Positions 36,984-46,422 are shown, numbered from the stretch's first letter. The stretch: DNA of 64,000 bases from Burkholderia thailandensis E264 (GCF_000012365.1 NC_007651.1:2418001-2482000), one strand, 5' to 3'. Notes: generated by a model not told the origin, from the sequence alone. Numbers and translations are program-made.

Positions 36984-37259
36984 ATGGCCCGCCCCACTGG
37001 TAAGAAATTCGACAAGCGTCGTCAGCAACAAAACCCGCTCTTCAAGCGCAAGAAGTTCTGCCGTTTCACGGCAGCCGGTGTCGAGCAGATCGACTACAAG
37101 GATACGGAAACGCTGAAGGACTTCATCGGCGAGAACGGCAAGATCACGCCGGCGCGCCTGACAGGCACGAAGGCTCACTATCAGCGCCAGCTCGATACGG
37201 CGATCAAGCGCGCGCGTTTCCTCGCGCTGCTGCCGTACACCGATCAGCACAAGGCGTAA
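36984..37259 (+). CDS. rpsR: 30S ribosomal protein S18
   Basis: 91 residues. [40 protein letters not shown] and [14 protein letters not shown] are invariant S18 blocks. A slightly extended, basic N-terminus ([18 protein letters not shown]) is seen in Burkholderia. The start follows GGAAAGGACTGAAC. Confidence 0.98.
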
Positions 37260-37286
37260 TCAGGCGACGCAATAAGGAGAATTCGA

Positions 37287-37739
37287 ATGCAAATCATTCT
37301 GTTGGAAAAAGTCGCCAATCTGGGCAACCTCGGCGATATCGTCAAGGTCAAGGACGGTTACGCACGCAACTTCCTGATCCCGAACCGCAAGGCGCGCCGC
37401 GCGACGAAGGACGCGATCGCTGAATTCGAAGTCCGCCGCGCGGAACTCGAAAAGATCGCCGCCGAGAAGCTGGCTGCCGCGCAAGCGGTTGGCGAGAAGC
37501 TGAGCGGCCAGGCGTTCGAAATCACGCAAAAGTCGGGCGTCGACGGCCGTCTGTTCGGTTCGGTCACGAACGGCGACGTCGCGGAACTGCTGAAGAAGGC
37601 AGGCTACGAAGTCGAGAAGGCGCAAGTGCGCATGCCGGAAGGTCCGCTGAAGATGATCGGCGAGCACGGCGTGCAGGTCGCGCTGCACACCGACGTCGTC
37701 GTCGACGTAACGGTCAACGTCATCGGCGACCACGCGTAA
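37287..37739 (+). CDS. rplI: 50S ribosomal protein L9
   Basis: 150 residues. [32 protein letters not shown] is the N-terminal rRNA-binding domain, a long connecting helix (about 42-75) and the C-terminal domain ([17 protein letters not shown]) follow. AAGGAGAATTCG precedes the ATG. Last gene of the ribosomal group. Confidence 0.98.
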   Translation: MQIILLEKVANLGNLGDIVKVKDGYARNFLIPNRKARRATKDAIAEFEVRRAELEKIAAEKLAAAQAVGEKLSGQAFEITQKSGVDGRLFGSVTNGDVAELLKKAGYEVEKAQVRMPEGPLKMIGEHGVQVALHTDVVVDVTVNVIGDHA

Positions 37740-37785
37740 AGCGACATGCAGTCTCTACGGGCGGCACACGCCGCCCGACATGAAG

Positions 37786-37820
37786 GGCAGGGGCTCGGGC
37801 AACCGGTTCCTGCCTTTTTT
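37786..37820 (+). terminator. Intrinsic terminator after rplI
   Basis: GGCAGG (37786-37791) pairs with CCTGCC (37809-37814), followed by six T. It separates the rpsF operon from dnaB. Confidence 0.75.
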
Positions 37821-37883
37821 CGTTTCTCGGCGCATCCGGCGCCGGGTGGCGAAGCCGCGCCCATTTCGCGATAATCCGTAGCC

Positions 37884-39266
37884 ATGAACGCGCCGAAAGA
37901 CCCCCAAATCGAATCGCTGAAAGTCCCGCCGCACTCGATCGAGGCCGAGCAGTCCGTGCTCGGCGGCCTGTTGCTCGATAACGGCGCCTGGGACCGGATC
38001 GCCGACTTCCTGTCGCAGAGCGATTTCTACCGGTACGACCATCGCGTCATTTTCGAGCACATCGGCCGGCTCATCGCGGCGACGCGCCCGGCCGACGTCG
38101 TCACCGTCTACGAGGCGCTCACGACGTCCGGCAAGGCGGAGGACGTGGGCGGGCTCGCGTATCTGAACGCGCTCGCGCAGAACACGCCGAGCGCCGCGAA
38201 CATCCGCCGCTACGCGGAAATCGTCCGCGATCGCGCGGTATTGCGCCGGCTCGTGTCGGTCGCCGACGAAATCTCGGCCGATGCGTTCAATCCGCAGGGC
38301 AAGGAAGTCCGCCAGCTGCTCGACGAGGCCGAATCGAAGGTGTTCTCGATCGCCGAGGACGGCGCGCGCGGCACGCAGGGCTTCCTCGAGATCGGGCCGC
38401 TCCTCACGCAAGTCGTCGAGCGGATCGACACCCTCTATCACACCGCGAATCCGAGCGACGTGACAGGCACGCCGACGGGCTTCGTCGACCTCGACCGGAT
38501 GACGTCCGGCATGCACGGCGGCGAGCTGATCATCGTCGCGGGCCGCCCGTCGATGGGTAAGACGGCATTCTCGATGAACATCGGCGAATACGTCGCCGTC
38601 GAGTACGGCTTGCCCGTCGCGGTGTTCTCGATGGAAATGCCGGGCACGCAGCTCGTGATGCGGATGCTCGGCTCGGTCGGCAGGCTCGATCAGCACCGGA
38701 TGCGCACCGGGCGCCTGACCGACGAGGATTGGCCGAAGCTCACGCACGCGGTGCAGAAGATGAGCGAGGCGCAGCTCTTCATCGACGAGACGGGCGGCCT
38801 GAATCCGATGGAATTGCGCTCGCGCGCGCGGCGTCTCGCGCGCCAGTGCGGCAAGCTCGGGCTCATCATCGTCGATTACCTGCAGCTGATGACGGGCTCG
38901 TCGCAGGGCGAGAACCGCGCGACCGAAATCTCGGAAATTTCTCGCTCGCTGAAGAGCCTCGCGAAGGAGCTCGACGTGCCGGTGATCGCGCTGTCGCAGC
39001 TCAATCGCGGGCTCGAGCAGCGGCCGAACAAGCGGCCGGTGATGTCGGATCTGCGGGAATCGGGCGCAATCGAACAGGATGCGGACGTGATCCTGTTCAT
39101 TTACCGTGACGAAGTGTACAACCCGGACAGCCCCGACAAGGGCACCGCCGAGATCATCATCGGCAAGCAGCGTAACGGCCCGATCGGCCCCGTTCGGCTC
39201 ACGTTCCTGGGGCAATACACGAAATTCGACAATTTTGCAGGGGCGCAAAACTTCTACGGCGAGTAG
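37884..39266 (+). CDS. dnaB: Replicative DNA helicase DnaB
   Basis: 460-residue hexameric 5'-3' helicase. The N-terminal DnaG-interacting domain (PPHSIEAEQSVLGGLLLDNGAWDRI) is followed by the RecA-like motor with Walker A AGRPSMGKT near 215-223, the Walker B-like LGLIIVDYLQLM, and the arginine-finger region FIYRDEVY. No intein is present. It lies 144 bp after rplI behind a terminator and is likely separately expressed. Confidence 0.98.
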   Translation: MNAPKDPQIESLKVPPHSIEAEQSVLGGLLLDNGAWDRIADFLSQSDFYRYDHRVIFEHIGRLIAATRPADVVTVYEALTTSGKAEDVGGLAYLNALAQNTPSAANIRRYAEIVRDRAVLRRLVSVADEISADAFNPQGKEVRQLLDEAESKVFSIAEDGARGTQGFLEIGPLLTQVVERIDTLYHTANPSDVTGTPTGFVDLDRMTSGMHGGELIIVAGRPSMGKTAFSMNIGEYVAVEYGLPVAVFSMEMPGTQLVMRMLGSVGRLDQHRMRTGRLTDEDWPKLTHAVQKMSEAQLFIDETGGLNPMELRSRARRLARQCGKLGLIIVDYLQLMTGSSQGENRATEISEISRSLKSLAKELDVPVIALSQLNRGLEQRPNKRPVMSDLRESGAIEQDADVILFIYRDEVYNPDSPDKGTAEIIIGKQRNGPIGPVRLTFLGQYTKFDNFAGAQNFYGE

Positions 39267-39330
39267 CGCCGGTTGTAAACCCCTATTTCGCAAAACGTTG
39301 TATCTCGTCGCCGACGTTGCGATCGGGCGC

Positions 39331-39358
39331 TTGGCGGGCAAGTGTAAAACAGTACAAT
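39331..39358 (+). promoter_or_regulatory. Candidate promoter of the DUF47-pit unit
   Basis: TTGGCG (39331-39336) and TACAAT (39353-39358) with 16-bp spacing, 46 bp upstream of the DUF47 ATG. No clear Pho box (tandem CTGTCAT) is seen nearby. Confidence 0.5.
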
Positions 39359-39404
39359 GTCGCCGGTTTTTGTGACCGCCGTTTGACCATCTTTCAGGAA
39401 TCCC

Positions 39405-40031
39405 ATGTTCGGTCGATTCATGCCCACCGAGGGCAAGTTCTTTGAAATCTTCAACGCGCACGCGAATTACATCGTCTCTGGCGGACGCGAGCTCGAACTT
39501 CTGATCGACAATCTCGCGGACGCCGAGATTCACAAGCAGAACGTGCAATCGGCCGAGAAAGCGGCCGACAAACTGACGCACGAAGCGATCGATCTGCTGC
39601 ACAAGACGTTCATCACGCCGCTCGACCGCGACGAGATCCACAAGCTGATCACGACGATGGACGACATCCTCGACCTGATGGAGGACGTTGCCACCGCCGT
39701 GTCGCTGTACGACGTGCGGTCGGTGACGTCCGAGGCGAGCCAGCTCGCGCACATCGTCACGCAGTCGGCGCAGCACGTGCAGGCGGCCGTCGCGCTGCTG
39801 TCGGACATGAAGCAGTCGGCCCAGATCCTGAAGGCGTGCGAGGAGATCGACCGCTGGGAATCGGAGGCGGACCGCGTGCTGCGCGCGGCGATGTCGAAGC
39901 TCTTCCGCGAGGAAGACGACGTGAAGACGCTCATCAAGCTGAAGGCGATCTACGAGCTGCTCGAGCAGATCACCGACAAGTGCGAGGATGTCGCGAACAT
40001 CATCGAAGGCATCGTGCTGGAAAACGCCTGA
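39405..40031 (+). CDS. DUF47 (PhoU-like) protein, putative PiT regulator
   Basis: 208-residue all-helical PhoU-like protein: EGKFFEIFNAHANYIVSGGREL, ITPLDRDEIHKLITTMDDILDLMEDVA and REEDDVKTLIKLKAIYELLEQITDKCEDVANIIEG. DUF47 proteins are usually encoded directly before PiT phosphate transporters and are thought to gate or regulate them. Here the PiT gene follows by 10 bp. Cytosolic; metal-binding acidic residues are conserved. Confidence 0.93.
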   Translation: MFGRFMPTEGKFFEIFNAHANYIVSGGRELELLIDNLADAEIHKQNVQSAEKAADKLTHEAIDLLHKTFITPLDRDEIHKLITTMDDILDLMEDVATAVSLYDVRSVTSEASQLAHIVTQSAQHVQAAVALLSDMKQSAQILKACEEIDRWESEADRVLRAAMSKLFREEDDVKTLIKLKAIYELLEQITDKCEDVANIIEGIVLENA

Positions 40032-40041
40032 GCGGACCACG

Positions 40042-41052
40042 ATGCATTCGATACAACTCGCCTTGTGGGTCGTCGCGGCACTCGTGCTTGTCGCGCTCGT
40101 GTTCGATTTCATGAACGGCTTTCACGACGCCGCGAACTCGATCGCGACCGTCGTGTCGACCGGGGTGCTGAAGCCCCAGCAAGCCGTCGTGTTCGCGGCG
40201 GCATTCAACGTCATCGCGTATTTCATCTTCCATCTGAAAGTTGCGCAGACCGTCGGCAAGGGCACGATCGACGCGAGCATCGTCGATCACTACGTCGTGT
40301 TCGGCGCGCTGTTCGGTGCGATCGGCTGGAACATCATTACGTGGTACTACGGGATTCCGTCGAGCTCGTCGCACGCGCTGATCGGCGGGCTCGTCGGCGC
40401 CGCGGTGTCGAAGTCGGGCTGGGGATCGCTCAACGTCGACGGGCTGATGAAGACGGTCGCATTCATCTTCATCTCGCCGCTTCTCGGCTTCATCCTCGGA
40501 TCGCTGTTCATGCTCGGGGTATCGTGGCTGTACTTCCGGACCGCGCCAAGCAAGGTCGACCGGCGTTTCAGGCGGCTGCAACTGTTGTCGGCCAGCCTCT
40601 ACAGCCTCGGCCACGGCGGCAACGACGCGCAGAAGACAATCGGCATCATTTGGATGCTGCTGATCGCGTCCGGGTACGCATCGGCCGCCTCCGACGCGCC
40701 GCCTGCGTGGGTGATCGGCGCGTGCTATCTGTCGATGGGCCTCGGCACGTTGTTCGGCGGTTGGCGGATCGTGCGCACGATGGGTCAGAAGATCACGAAG
40801 CTCAAGCCCGTGGGCGGCTTCTGCGCGGAGACAGGCGGCGCGCTCACTCTGTTCATCGCGTCGTGGATGGGTATCCCGGTGTCGACCACGCATACGATCA
40901 CGGGTGCGATCGTCGGCGTCGGCGCGACGCGCAAGCTGTCGGCCGTACGGTGGGGCGTCGCAGGCAACATCGTGTGGGCATGGGTGCTGACGATTCCCGC
41001 ATCGGCATTGATCGCGGCGGCCGGGTGGTGGATCGGGCACCGCGTGTTCTGA
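40042..41052 (+). CDS. pit: Low-affinity inorganic phosphate transporter, PiT family
   Basis: 336-residue inner-membrane carrier with about ten helices and two inverted PiT signature repeats: DFMNGFHDAANSIATVV at the start and SLGHGGNDAQKTIGIIWMLL in the middle. PVSTTHTITGAIVGVGA marks the second half. It imports metal-phosphate with protons. The ATG at 40042 lies 10 bp after DUF47, so the two are one unit. A hairpin at 41112 ends it. Confidence 0.95.
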   Translation: MHSIQLALWVVAALVLVALVFDFMNGFHDAANSIATVVSTGVLKPQQAVVFAAAFNVIAYFIFHLKVAQTVGKGTIDASIVDHYVVFGALFGAIGWNIITWYYGIPSSSSHALIGGLVGAAVSKSGWGSLNVDGLMKTVAFIFISPLLGFILGSLFMLGVSWLYFRTAPSKVDRRFRRLQLLSASLYSLGHGGNDAQKTIGIIWMLLIASGYASAASDAPPAWVIGACYLSMGLGTLFGGWRIVRTMGQKITKLKPVGGFCAETGGALTLFIASWMGIPVSTTHTITGAIVGVGATRKLSAVRWGVAGNIVWAWVLTIPASALIAAAGWWIGHRVF

Positions 41053-41102
41053 TGCGCTGAGCGCGGCGATCGCGTGACGCAACGCCGCGTCTCGCCGTGC
41101 GG

Positions 41103-41150
41103 AAAAAAACGATGCGCCGCATGCCGACAGGCTGCGGCGCATTGTCTTTT
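41103..41150. terminator. Bidirectional terminator between pit and the NlpC/P60 gene
   Basis: Perfect stem ATGCGCCGCA / TGCGGCGCAT (41112-41121 and 41133-41142) with A7 before it and TGTCTTTT after it, so it can serve both convergent genes. Confidence 0.75.
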
Positions 41151-41348
41151 CCGGTGCGGCTTTTCGGGGCGTTCTCCAGCGTTTCCCGCGGTCCGGGGTT
41201 CGTCGAGGTTGCGTTTTGCCTTTGGCGGGCGGCCGCGCGCGCTGCGGCTCGTTGCTGCGGAGAGGCGTCGGCCGAGTGCCGTGGCGCGCGATGCCGCGTT
41301 CGTTGCCGCACCCGTGCAGGATGGAGGGATGGGCCTGGCGGCAGTTCG

Positions 41349-42575
41349 TCAGTAGCTGCCGTTTGCGAAGCGGGCGATCGGGTCGTCGTTCGTGCCTGTC
41401 GCGGCGGCATTCGCCGGGCCGCTTGCCGTCGACGCGCGCAGGATCTGCACGTTGCCGGGCGCGGCGAGCTGCGCCTGGCGGGCGGCAGCGCGTGCCGTGG
41501 GCGGAGGTGGCTCGAATGCGTCCGCGGCAGCGTCGATCGGATCGGCCGGCGCCGCACCGGCGACGCTCGTCGTGCCGCCGATGGGCAACGGAGCCGGGCG
41601 CGCCGCGCCGCCCAAATCGCCGGACGCGAGCGCGGGCGAACTCGCTCCGGCCGCCTGCGCTTGCCGCTGCGCCGCGGACATCGCGGACGGCGGCGGTTCG
41701 TACGGATCGGCAGCGGCGGCAGCAGTTGCGACAGTCGCCGCCGTGGCGGCGCGCGGCACGTTCTGTAAATGTGGTGCGGCGGCGGTCGGCGCTGTGACCG
41801 ACGCCAGGGCTGCGGCGGAATTGGCGGCGTACGCCGGCGCCGTTGACGGCGCGCCCGGCGTGGCGGCGCGTGCCGGAGCCGGCGTTGCCGGGTTCGCCGC
41901 ATAGCCCGGCGTGGCGGGCGCCGTCGGAGCATTGGCCGCCGCATAGGCTGCCGTCGCACCCGAGGGGCTCACGCGCGGTGCGGGTTCCGGCTGCCGGCTC
42001 GCCTGGTAGGTCGGCGCATCGAACGGCGTCGGCTTTGCCTTCGGCGCCGCGACGCGCCGGATTCCATCGAAGCGCTTCGCCCAATACGGGTTCGTCAGGT
42101 AGTCGAGCCGCACGGTGCCGCCCGTGGACGGCGCGTTCACGAAGCGTAGCTTGCCGACGTAGATGCCGACGTGCGAATGCGGCCGCCCGGACGTATTGAA
42201 GAAGATCAGATCGCCGGGCGCGATGCCGTCGGGCTCGATCGATTCGCCGACCGAGCTCATGTCGGCCGTCGTGCGGGGCAGGTTGACGCTCGCCGCGCGA
42301 TCGACGACATAGCGCACGAGCCCGCTGCAATCGAAACCGCTGTCAGGCGTGTTGCCGCCCCAACGGTACGGAACGCCGACGAGGCTCATCGCCTGGATCG
42401 AGATTTCCTCGCGGCCGACGCTATGGTCGACGAAGTTCGGGAAGCCGCGCGGCGGCGCATACGCGCGCGGCGCGGTGATCGCCATGCCGGATGACGAGCG
42501 CGCCGACTTCTGCGGCGCGCTCGAACAGGCCGCGAGCAGCGAGATCACTAGAACGGACAGCGAAAGACGCAACAT
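41349..42575 (-). CDS. NlpC/P60 family peptidoglycan hydrolase, lipoprotein
   Basis: 408 residues. Lipoprotein signal MLRLSLSVLVISLLAAC (Cys17), then an NlpC/P60 domain (about 55-190). The catalytic Cys is in SGFDCSGLVRYV and the His in RPHSHVGIYVG; PRTTADM and PGDLIFFNTS are also conserved. It cleaves peptide stems (D-Glu-Dap) of murein. The last 200 residues are Ala/Pro-rich low-complexity with AAPAT-like repeats, probably a disordered wall-spanning tail. The ATG at 42575 gives the correct lipobox; no good Shine-Dalgarno is seen. Confidence 0.9.
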   Translation of the reverse strand: MLRLSLSVLVISLLAACSSAPQKSARSSSGMAITAPRAYAPPRGFPNFVDHSVGREEISIQAMSLVGVPYRWGGNTPDSGFDCSGLVRYVVDRAASVNLPRTTADMSSVGESIEPDGIAPGDLIFFNTSGRPHSHVGIYVGKLRFVNAPSTGGTVRLDYLTNPYWAKRFDGIRRVAAPKAKPTPFDAPTYQASRQPEPAPRVSPSGATAAYAAANAPTAPATPGYAANPATPAPARAATPGAPSTAPAYAANSAAALASVTAPTAAAPHLQNVPRAATAATVATAAAAADPYEPPPSAMSAAQRQAQAAGASSPALASGDLGGAARPAPLPIGGTTSVAGAAPADPIDAAADAFEPPPPTARAAARQAQLAAPGNVQILRASTASGPANAAATGTNDDPIARFANGSY

Positions 42576-42740
42576 GAGAGGCGGGCGAACGCGCTGCGCT
42601 CGCCAATCGTATGACAACGGTTAATCGCGATAGTAGTGCGTCCAGCGGGGCTTTCGCAAGAATTCTTGAGAAACGACTTGAAGTTTCGCGCGTAAATGTT
42701 GTGCAAGAAGGACGTTTTACTCGTTGATGATTCGACCCTG

Positions 42741-42777
42741 AAAATAAAAAGCGGCGCCTGACGAATCAGGCGCCGCT
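42741..42777 (-). terminator. Intrinsic terminator of the PhoH gene
   Basis: Perfect 12-bp stem (42750-42761 with 42766-42777), loop CGAA; on the minus strand it is followed by TTTTTATTTT. It lies about 40 bp beyond the PhoH stop. Confidence 0.85.
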
Positions 42778-42816
42778 CCATGCCGCAAGCCGCTCGACGA
42801 GGCCGCCGGCGCGTCG

Positions 42817-44619
42817 TTACAAGATGTCGGACGCGTAGTCGGCAAGCCGCGAGCGCTCGCCGCGCGCGAGCGTCACGTGGCCGCTGTGGCCCCAGCCCTT
42901 GAAGCGGTCGACGACGTAAGTGAGGCCCGAGCTGCCTTCCGTCAGGTACGGCGTGTCGATCTGCGCGATGTTGCCGAGGCAGATGATCTTGGTGCCCGGG
43001 CCCGCGCGCGTGACGAGCGTCTTCATCTGCTTCGGCGTCAGGTTCTGCGCCTCGTCGATGATCACGTACTTGTCGACGAACGTGCGGCCGCGCATGAAGT
43101 TCATGCTCTTGACCTTCAGGCGCGAACGGATCAACTCCTGCGTCGCCGCGCGGCCCCATTCGCCCGCCGCATCGTCGGTCTTCTGCAGCACTTCGAGGTT
43201 GTCGTCGAACGCGCCCATCCACGGCTGCATCTTCTCTTCCTCGGTGCCGGGCAGGAAGCCGATGTCCTCGCCCACCGGCACGGTCGCGCGCGTGACGATG
43301 ATCTCGTTGTAGCGCTTGTCGTCGAGCACCTGCGCCAAGCCCGCCGCGAGCGCGACGAGCGTCTTGCCGGTGCCGGCCTGGCCGAGCAGCGTGACGAAGT
43401 CGATTTCCGGGTTCATCAGCAGGTTCAGCGCGAAGTTTTGCTCGCGGTTGCGCGCGGTGATGCCCCACACGTTGTTCTTGTGGTGGCTGTAGTCGCGCAG
43501 CGTTTGCAGCAGCGCCGTCTTGCCGTTCAGCTCGCGCACGATCGCATGGAACGCGGGCTCGCCATTCTGCGGCTCGAGATAGATGAACTCGTTGACGAGC
43601 ATCGATGCGACGAGCGGGCCCGTCACGCGGTAGTACGTCGTGCCCGTCTTCGTGTCCTGCCAGCTCTCCATGCCCTTCGCGTGCTTCGTCCAGAAATCCT
43701 GGGGCAGCTCGCGCACGCCGGAGTAGAGCAGGTCCTTGTCCTCGAGAACCTGATCGTTGAAGTAGTCCTCGGCGGGCAGGCCAAGCGCATGCGCCTTGAT
43801 CCGCATGTTGATGTCTTTCGACACCAGCACGACCTGCCGATCCGGCCGCTCGCGCTGCAACGCGCGCACGACGCCCAGGATCTGGTTGTCGGCCTTGCCT
43901 TGCGGCAGGCCCTCGACGGGCTCGATGCTCGTGAGCGTCGTCTGGAAATACAGGCGGCCGAGCGCCTCGCGGCTGCCGAGGCGCGCGAGCGGAATGCCGG
44001 CCGAGATCGGGCCGGCATCGGCGACGAGCGAGTCGAGCGTGCGGCTCACCTGACGCGCGTTGCGCGCGACTTCCGACATGCCTTTCTTGTGATTGTCGAG
44101 TTCCTCGAGCGTCATCATCGGCAGATAGACGTCGTGTTCCTCGAAGCGGAACAGGCTGCTCGGATCGTGCATCAGCACGTTCGTGTCGAGCACGAAGAGC
44201 TTCTGCATCTCGGCTTCGGCGTTCTTGCCGCCGCGCGTTTTCGCAGCCGTGCGCGGCGCGGCGGGCGCGGCCGCCGCGGGCTTCGACGCATCGGCCTTCG
44301 GCGAGCGCGCGGCGGGGGCGGCGGGCGACGCGGGCGCGGCCGGCACCGGCTGCAGCAGCGCGGCCGTTTGCTTGGCCTTGCGCGCGCGCGGCGCGGCGGC
44401 GCTCGCTTCGGTGGGCTCGACCGCGCGCAGCGGCGCGGCGGTGTTCGCGGCAACGACCATCGGTTCGGCTACGCTCGCCGGGCTGTAGTCGGCCGAGGCG
44501 GCGTGACCGGGGCCCCCGGAGGCGGATTGCTTCGCGGCTTTTGCTGGCCGCGCTTTCGCCTTGTATTCGTCGGGCGGCAGCAGGCTGCCGAGCTTGCTGG
44601 GGGGAGTAGGCAAAGGCAT
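42817..44619 (-). CDS. PIN domain-PhoH ATPase fusion (PhoH2-like)
   Basis: 600 residues. The first 130 are Ala/Pro/Lys-rich and likely disordered. A PIN ribonuclease domain begins at LFVLDTNVLMHDPSSL (about 140) with acidic residues in MTLEELDNHKKG and LVSKDINMRIKA. The PhoH P-loop domain has LLGQAGTGKTLVALAAG near 393-409 and Walker B YVIIDEAQNLTP. PIN-PhoH proteins act as RNA-unwinding ribonucleases. MPLPTPPSKL at 44619 is the start, after GAGGGACACC. The long N-terminal tail is a lineage feature. Confidence 0.93.
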   Translation of the reverse strand: MPLPTPPSKLGSLLPPDEYKAKARPAKAAKQSASGGPGHAASADYSPASVAEPMVVAANTAAPLRAVEPTEASAAAPRARKAKQTAALLQPVPAAPASPAAPAARSPKADASKPAAAAPAAPRTAAKTRGGKNAEAEMQKLFVLDTNVLMHDPSSLFRFEEHDVYLPMMTLEELDNHKKGMSEVARNARQVSRTLDSLVADAGPISAGIPLARLGSREALGRLYFQTTLTSIEPVEGLPQGKADNQILGVVRALQRERPDRQVVLVSKDINMRIKAHALGLPAEDYFNDQVLEDKDLLYSGVRELPQDFWTKHAKGMESWQDTKTGTTYYRVTGPLVASMLVNEFIYLEPQNGEPAFHAIVRELNGKTALLQTLRDYSHHKNNVWGITARNREQNFALNLLMNPEIDFVTLLGQAGTGKTLVALAAGLAQVLDDKRYNEIIVTRATVPVGEDIGFLPGTEEEKMQPWMGAFDDNLEVLQKTDDAAGEWGRAATQELIRSRLKVKSMNFMRGRTFVDKYVIIDEAQNLTPKQMKTLVTRAGPGTKIICLGNIAQIDTPYLTEGSSGLTYVVDRFKGWGHSGHVTLARGERSRLADYASDIL

Positions 44620-44800
44620 GGTGTCCCTCGGGAGGAATCGTGTCGCAGGCATGCGCCGCCGTTCGCATCCTGCGACGCGCGTTGCGTGCAGTTTGCGCGC
44701 AGTGGCGCACATGGGGTTCGAAGCGCCGGTTCGCCTAGATTTCGATCGTCTCCTTGACGCGTTGGACGGCCGGCGCGCGATGGCCAGCCCGGAAACCATA

Positions 44801-44835
44801 AAAAAAGCCGCTCCCCCGAACAGGGGCAAGCGGCT
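44801..44835 (-). terminator. Intrinsic terminator downstream of bcp
   Basis: AGCCGCT (44806-44812) pairs with AGCGGCT (44829-44835), with an inner CCCC/GGGG pair and a small bulge. On the minus strand it is followed by TTTTTT. About 115 bp beyond the bcp stop. Confidence 0.7.
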
Positions 44836-44950
44836 CGGCTTTAACCGTCGTGCTGCGCGTCAGGCGCGTGGGCGCATCGTTTGGACCAGCGGCGCAGCTA
44901 CGAGAAAAATGGGTCGGACAGGCATTCATTGCGGCCCAATATAACGCGCC

Positions 44951-45412
44951 TCAAAGCGCTTGTACAGCGCCCAGCACGTCGTCGACGTGGCCCGGCACCT
45001 TCACGCCGCGCCATGCGTGGCGCAGCACGCCTTCGCCGTCGATCACGAACGTCGAGCGCTCGATTCCGCGCACTTCCTTACCATACATTTTCTTCAGTTT
45101 CATGACACCGAACAGCGTGCAGAGCGTTTCATCGGGGTCCGAAATCAACGGAAACGGCAATTCGAGCTTCGCCTTGAAGTTCTCGTGCGAGCGCAGGCTG
45201 TCGCGCGACACGCCGACGACTTCCGCGCCGGCCTTCTTGAACTTCGGATACAGATCGCGGAACTGCAGCCCTTCGGTCGTGCAGCCGGGCGTGTTGTCCT
45301 TCGGATAGAAATACAGCACGAGCTTCTTGCCCTTGACGCCTGACAGCGAAAACTCGCCGCCCGTGGCGGGCGCGATGAAATCGGGAACTTGACGGTCGAC
45401 TTCGACAGACAC
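44951..45412 (-). CDS. bcp: Thiol peroxidase Bcp (peroxiredoxin Q)
   Basis: 153-residue peroxiredoxin reducing H2O2 and organic hydroperoxides. Peroxidatic Cys44 is in YPKDNTPGCTTEG. The usual resolving Cys five residues later is replaced by Gly48/Leu49, but Cys98 in DPDETLCTLFGV is present and could act as an alternative resolving residue, as in some PrxQ proteins. GGAGAAACACG precedes the ATG. It lies just beyond the terminator-like hairpin of the arn operon and is probably separately transcribed. Confidence 0.95.
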   Translation of the reverse strand: MSVEVDRQVPDFIAPATGGEFSLSGVKGKKLVLYFYPKDNTPGCTTEGLQFRDLYPKFKKAGAEVVGVSRDSLRSHENFKAKLELPFPLISDPDETLCTLFGVMKLKKMYGKEVRGIERSTFVIDGEGVLRHAWRGVKVPGHVDDVLGAVQAL

Positions 45413-45478
45413 GTGTTTCTCCTGTTGTTATGAACGAGCGCGGACGGCGAGCCGCGCGTGGCGATGCAGGATGCGAAG

Positions 45479-45508
45479 CGAAAGCCGGCGCAGGCTTTCC
45501 GGCTTTCG
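45479..45508 (-). terminator. Hairpin directly after arnD, probable arn operon terminator
   Basis: Perfect 10-bp stem CGAAAGCCGG / CCGGCTTTCG (45479-45488 and 45499-45508) abuts the arnD stop. The T tract is weak (CTTCGC follows), so it may act as a 3' stabiliser or a Rho-assisted terminator. Confidence 0.5.
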
Positions 45509-45509
45509 T

Positions 45510-46406
45510 TCAGTCAGGCTGGACGATCAACTCGCCGGAGCGGCCGGGAATTTCTCCCCACGCGACAGGGTACGATGGCAGCGCGGCGCGGTCCAGCGTC
45601 GCGTAATAGTCGCCCATCGTCGCGAACGTGTGGCCTTGCGCGCGCCAGCCCGCGAGCAGTTGTTCGAACACGGGCGCGAGCTTCTGGCCTTCGAGTTCCG
45701 CGTGCAGCGTGAAAACTTGATCGTGCGGATTGCGCTCGGTGTGCTCGAGCAGGTGCGCGGCGACGTTGCCCGTGTCGATGCCGTCGACGCCGAGGATCTC
45801 GTCGAGCGTAGGCAAGGTCGTCGGCATCTGCACGTGCGCGAGCGTCCTGCCCGCGACGACGGGCAGGTACGGCGAATGGCCGCGGCCGTCCGACGCGTAG
45901 CGCATGCCCCACGCGTCGATCTGCTCGAACGCCGCCTCGTTCATCTGCCAGCCTGCCGCGCCGTGCGTGACGGGCGGCGCGCCGAAGATCTCGACGAAGC
46001 GCTCGCGGCTCTTGTTCATCTCGCGCACGGTCCAGTCGCGCGCACGCAGGCGCACGTTATCTTGCCAGTACACGTGATCCCACGTGTGGATTCCGCATTC
46101 GAAGCCGGCTTCGTGGATCGCGCGCATGTCGGCCGTCGCGCGGCGGCCGATGTCGGGGCCGGGCAGCAGCACGCCGTACAGCAACTGCTTGACGCCGTAA
46201 TGCTCGACGACCGACGTGCGCGACACCTTCTTCAGGAACCCCGGACGCAGCACGCGGCGCATCGCCCAGCCGGTGTGGTCCGGGCCGAGGCTGAAGAGAA
46301 AGGTTGCGCGCGCGGCGAAGCGATCGAAGATGCGCGCCAAGTTCGGCACGCCTTCGCGCGTGCCGCGCAGCGTGTCGACGTCGATCTTGAGGACGATGCG
46401 AGCCAA
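45510..46406 (-). CDS. arnD: 4-deoxy-4-formamido-L-arabinose-phosphoundecaprenol deformylase ArnD
   Basis: 298-residue polysaccharide-deacetylase-fold enzyme that removes the formyl group from undecaprenyl-phosphate-Ara4FN, completing lipid-linked L-Ara4N. LKIDVDTLRGTREGVPNL carries the metal Asp, and GIHTWDHVYWQ the His residues; VTHGAAGWQMNE and TLHAELEGQ are family blocks. The only sensible start is TTG at 46406 with AGAGGGG upstream; no ATG or GTG lies near the conserved N-terminus. Sixteen bp after the dehydrogenase gene; last gene of the operon. Confidence 0.93.
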   Translation of the reverse strand: MARIVLKIDVDTLRGTREGVPNLARIFDRFAARATFLFSLGPDHTGWAMRRVLRPGFLKKVSRTSVVEHYGVKQLLYGVLLPGPDIGRRATADMRAIHEAGFECGIHTWDHVYWQDNVRLRARDWTVREMNKSRERFVEIFGAPPVTHGAAGWQMNEAAFEQIDAWGMRYASDGRGHSPYLPVVAGRTLAHVQMPTTLPTLDEILGVDGIDTGNVAAHLLEHTERNPHDQVFTLHAELEGQKLAPVFEQLLAGWRAQGHTFATMGDYYATLDRAALPSYPVAWGEIPGRSGELIVQPD

Positions 46407-46422
46407 GCGGGGGTGCCCCTCT

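Noticed and set aside
37755..40112. 785-residue minus-strand open frame antisense to dnaB and DUF47
   Set aside because: Translation is His/Arg/Val/Asp-rich with no domain sense; it is the shadow frame produced by GC3-biased codons of dnaB.
42877..44757. 626-residue plus-strand frame antisense to the PhoH gene
   Set aside because: Charged low-complexity translation; the PIN-PhoH protein on the other strand is unambiguous.
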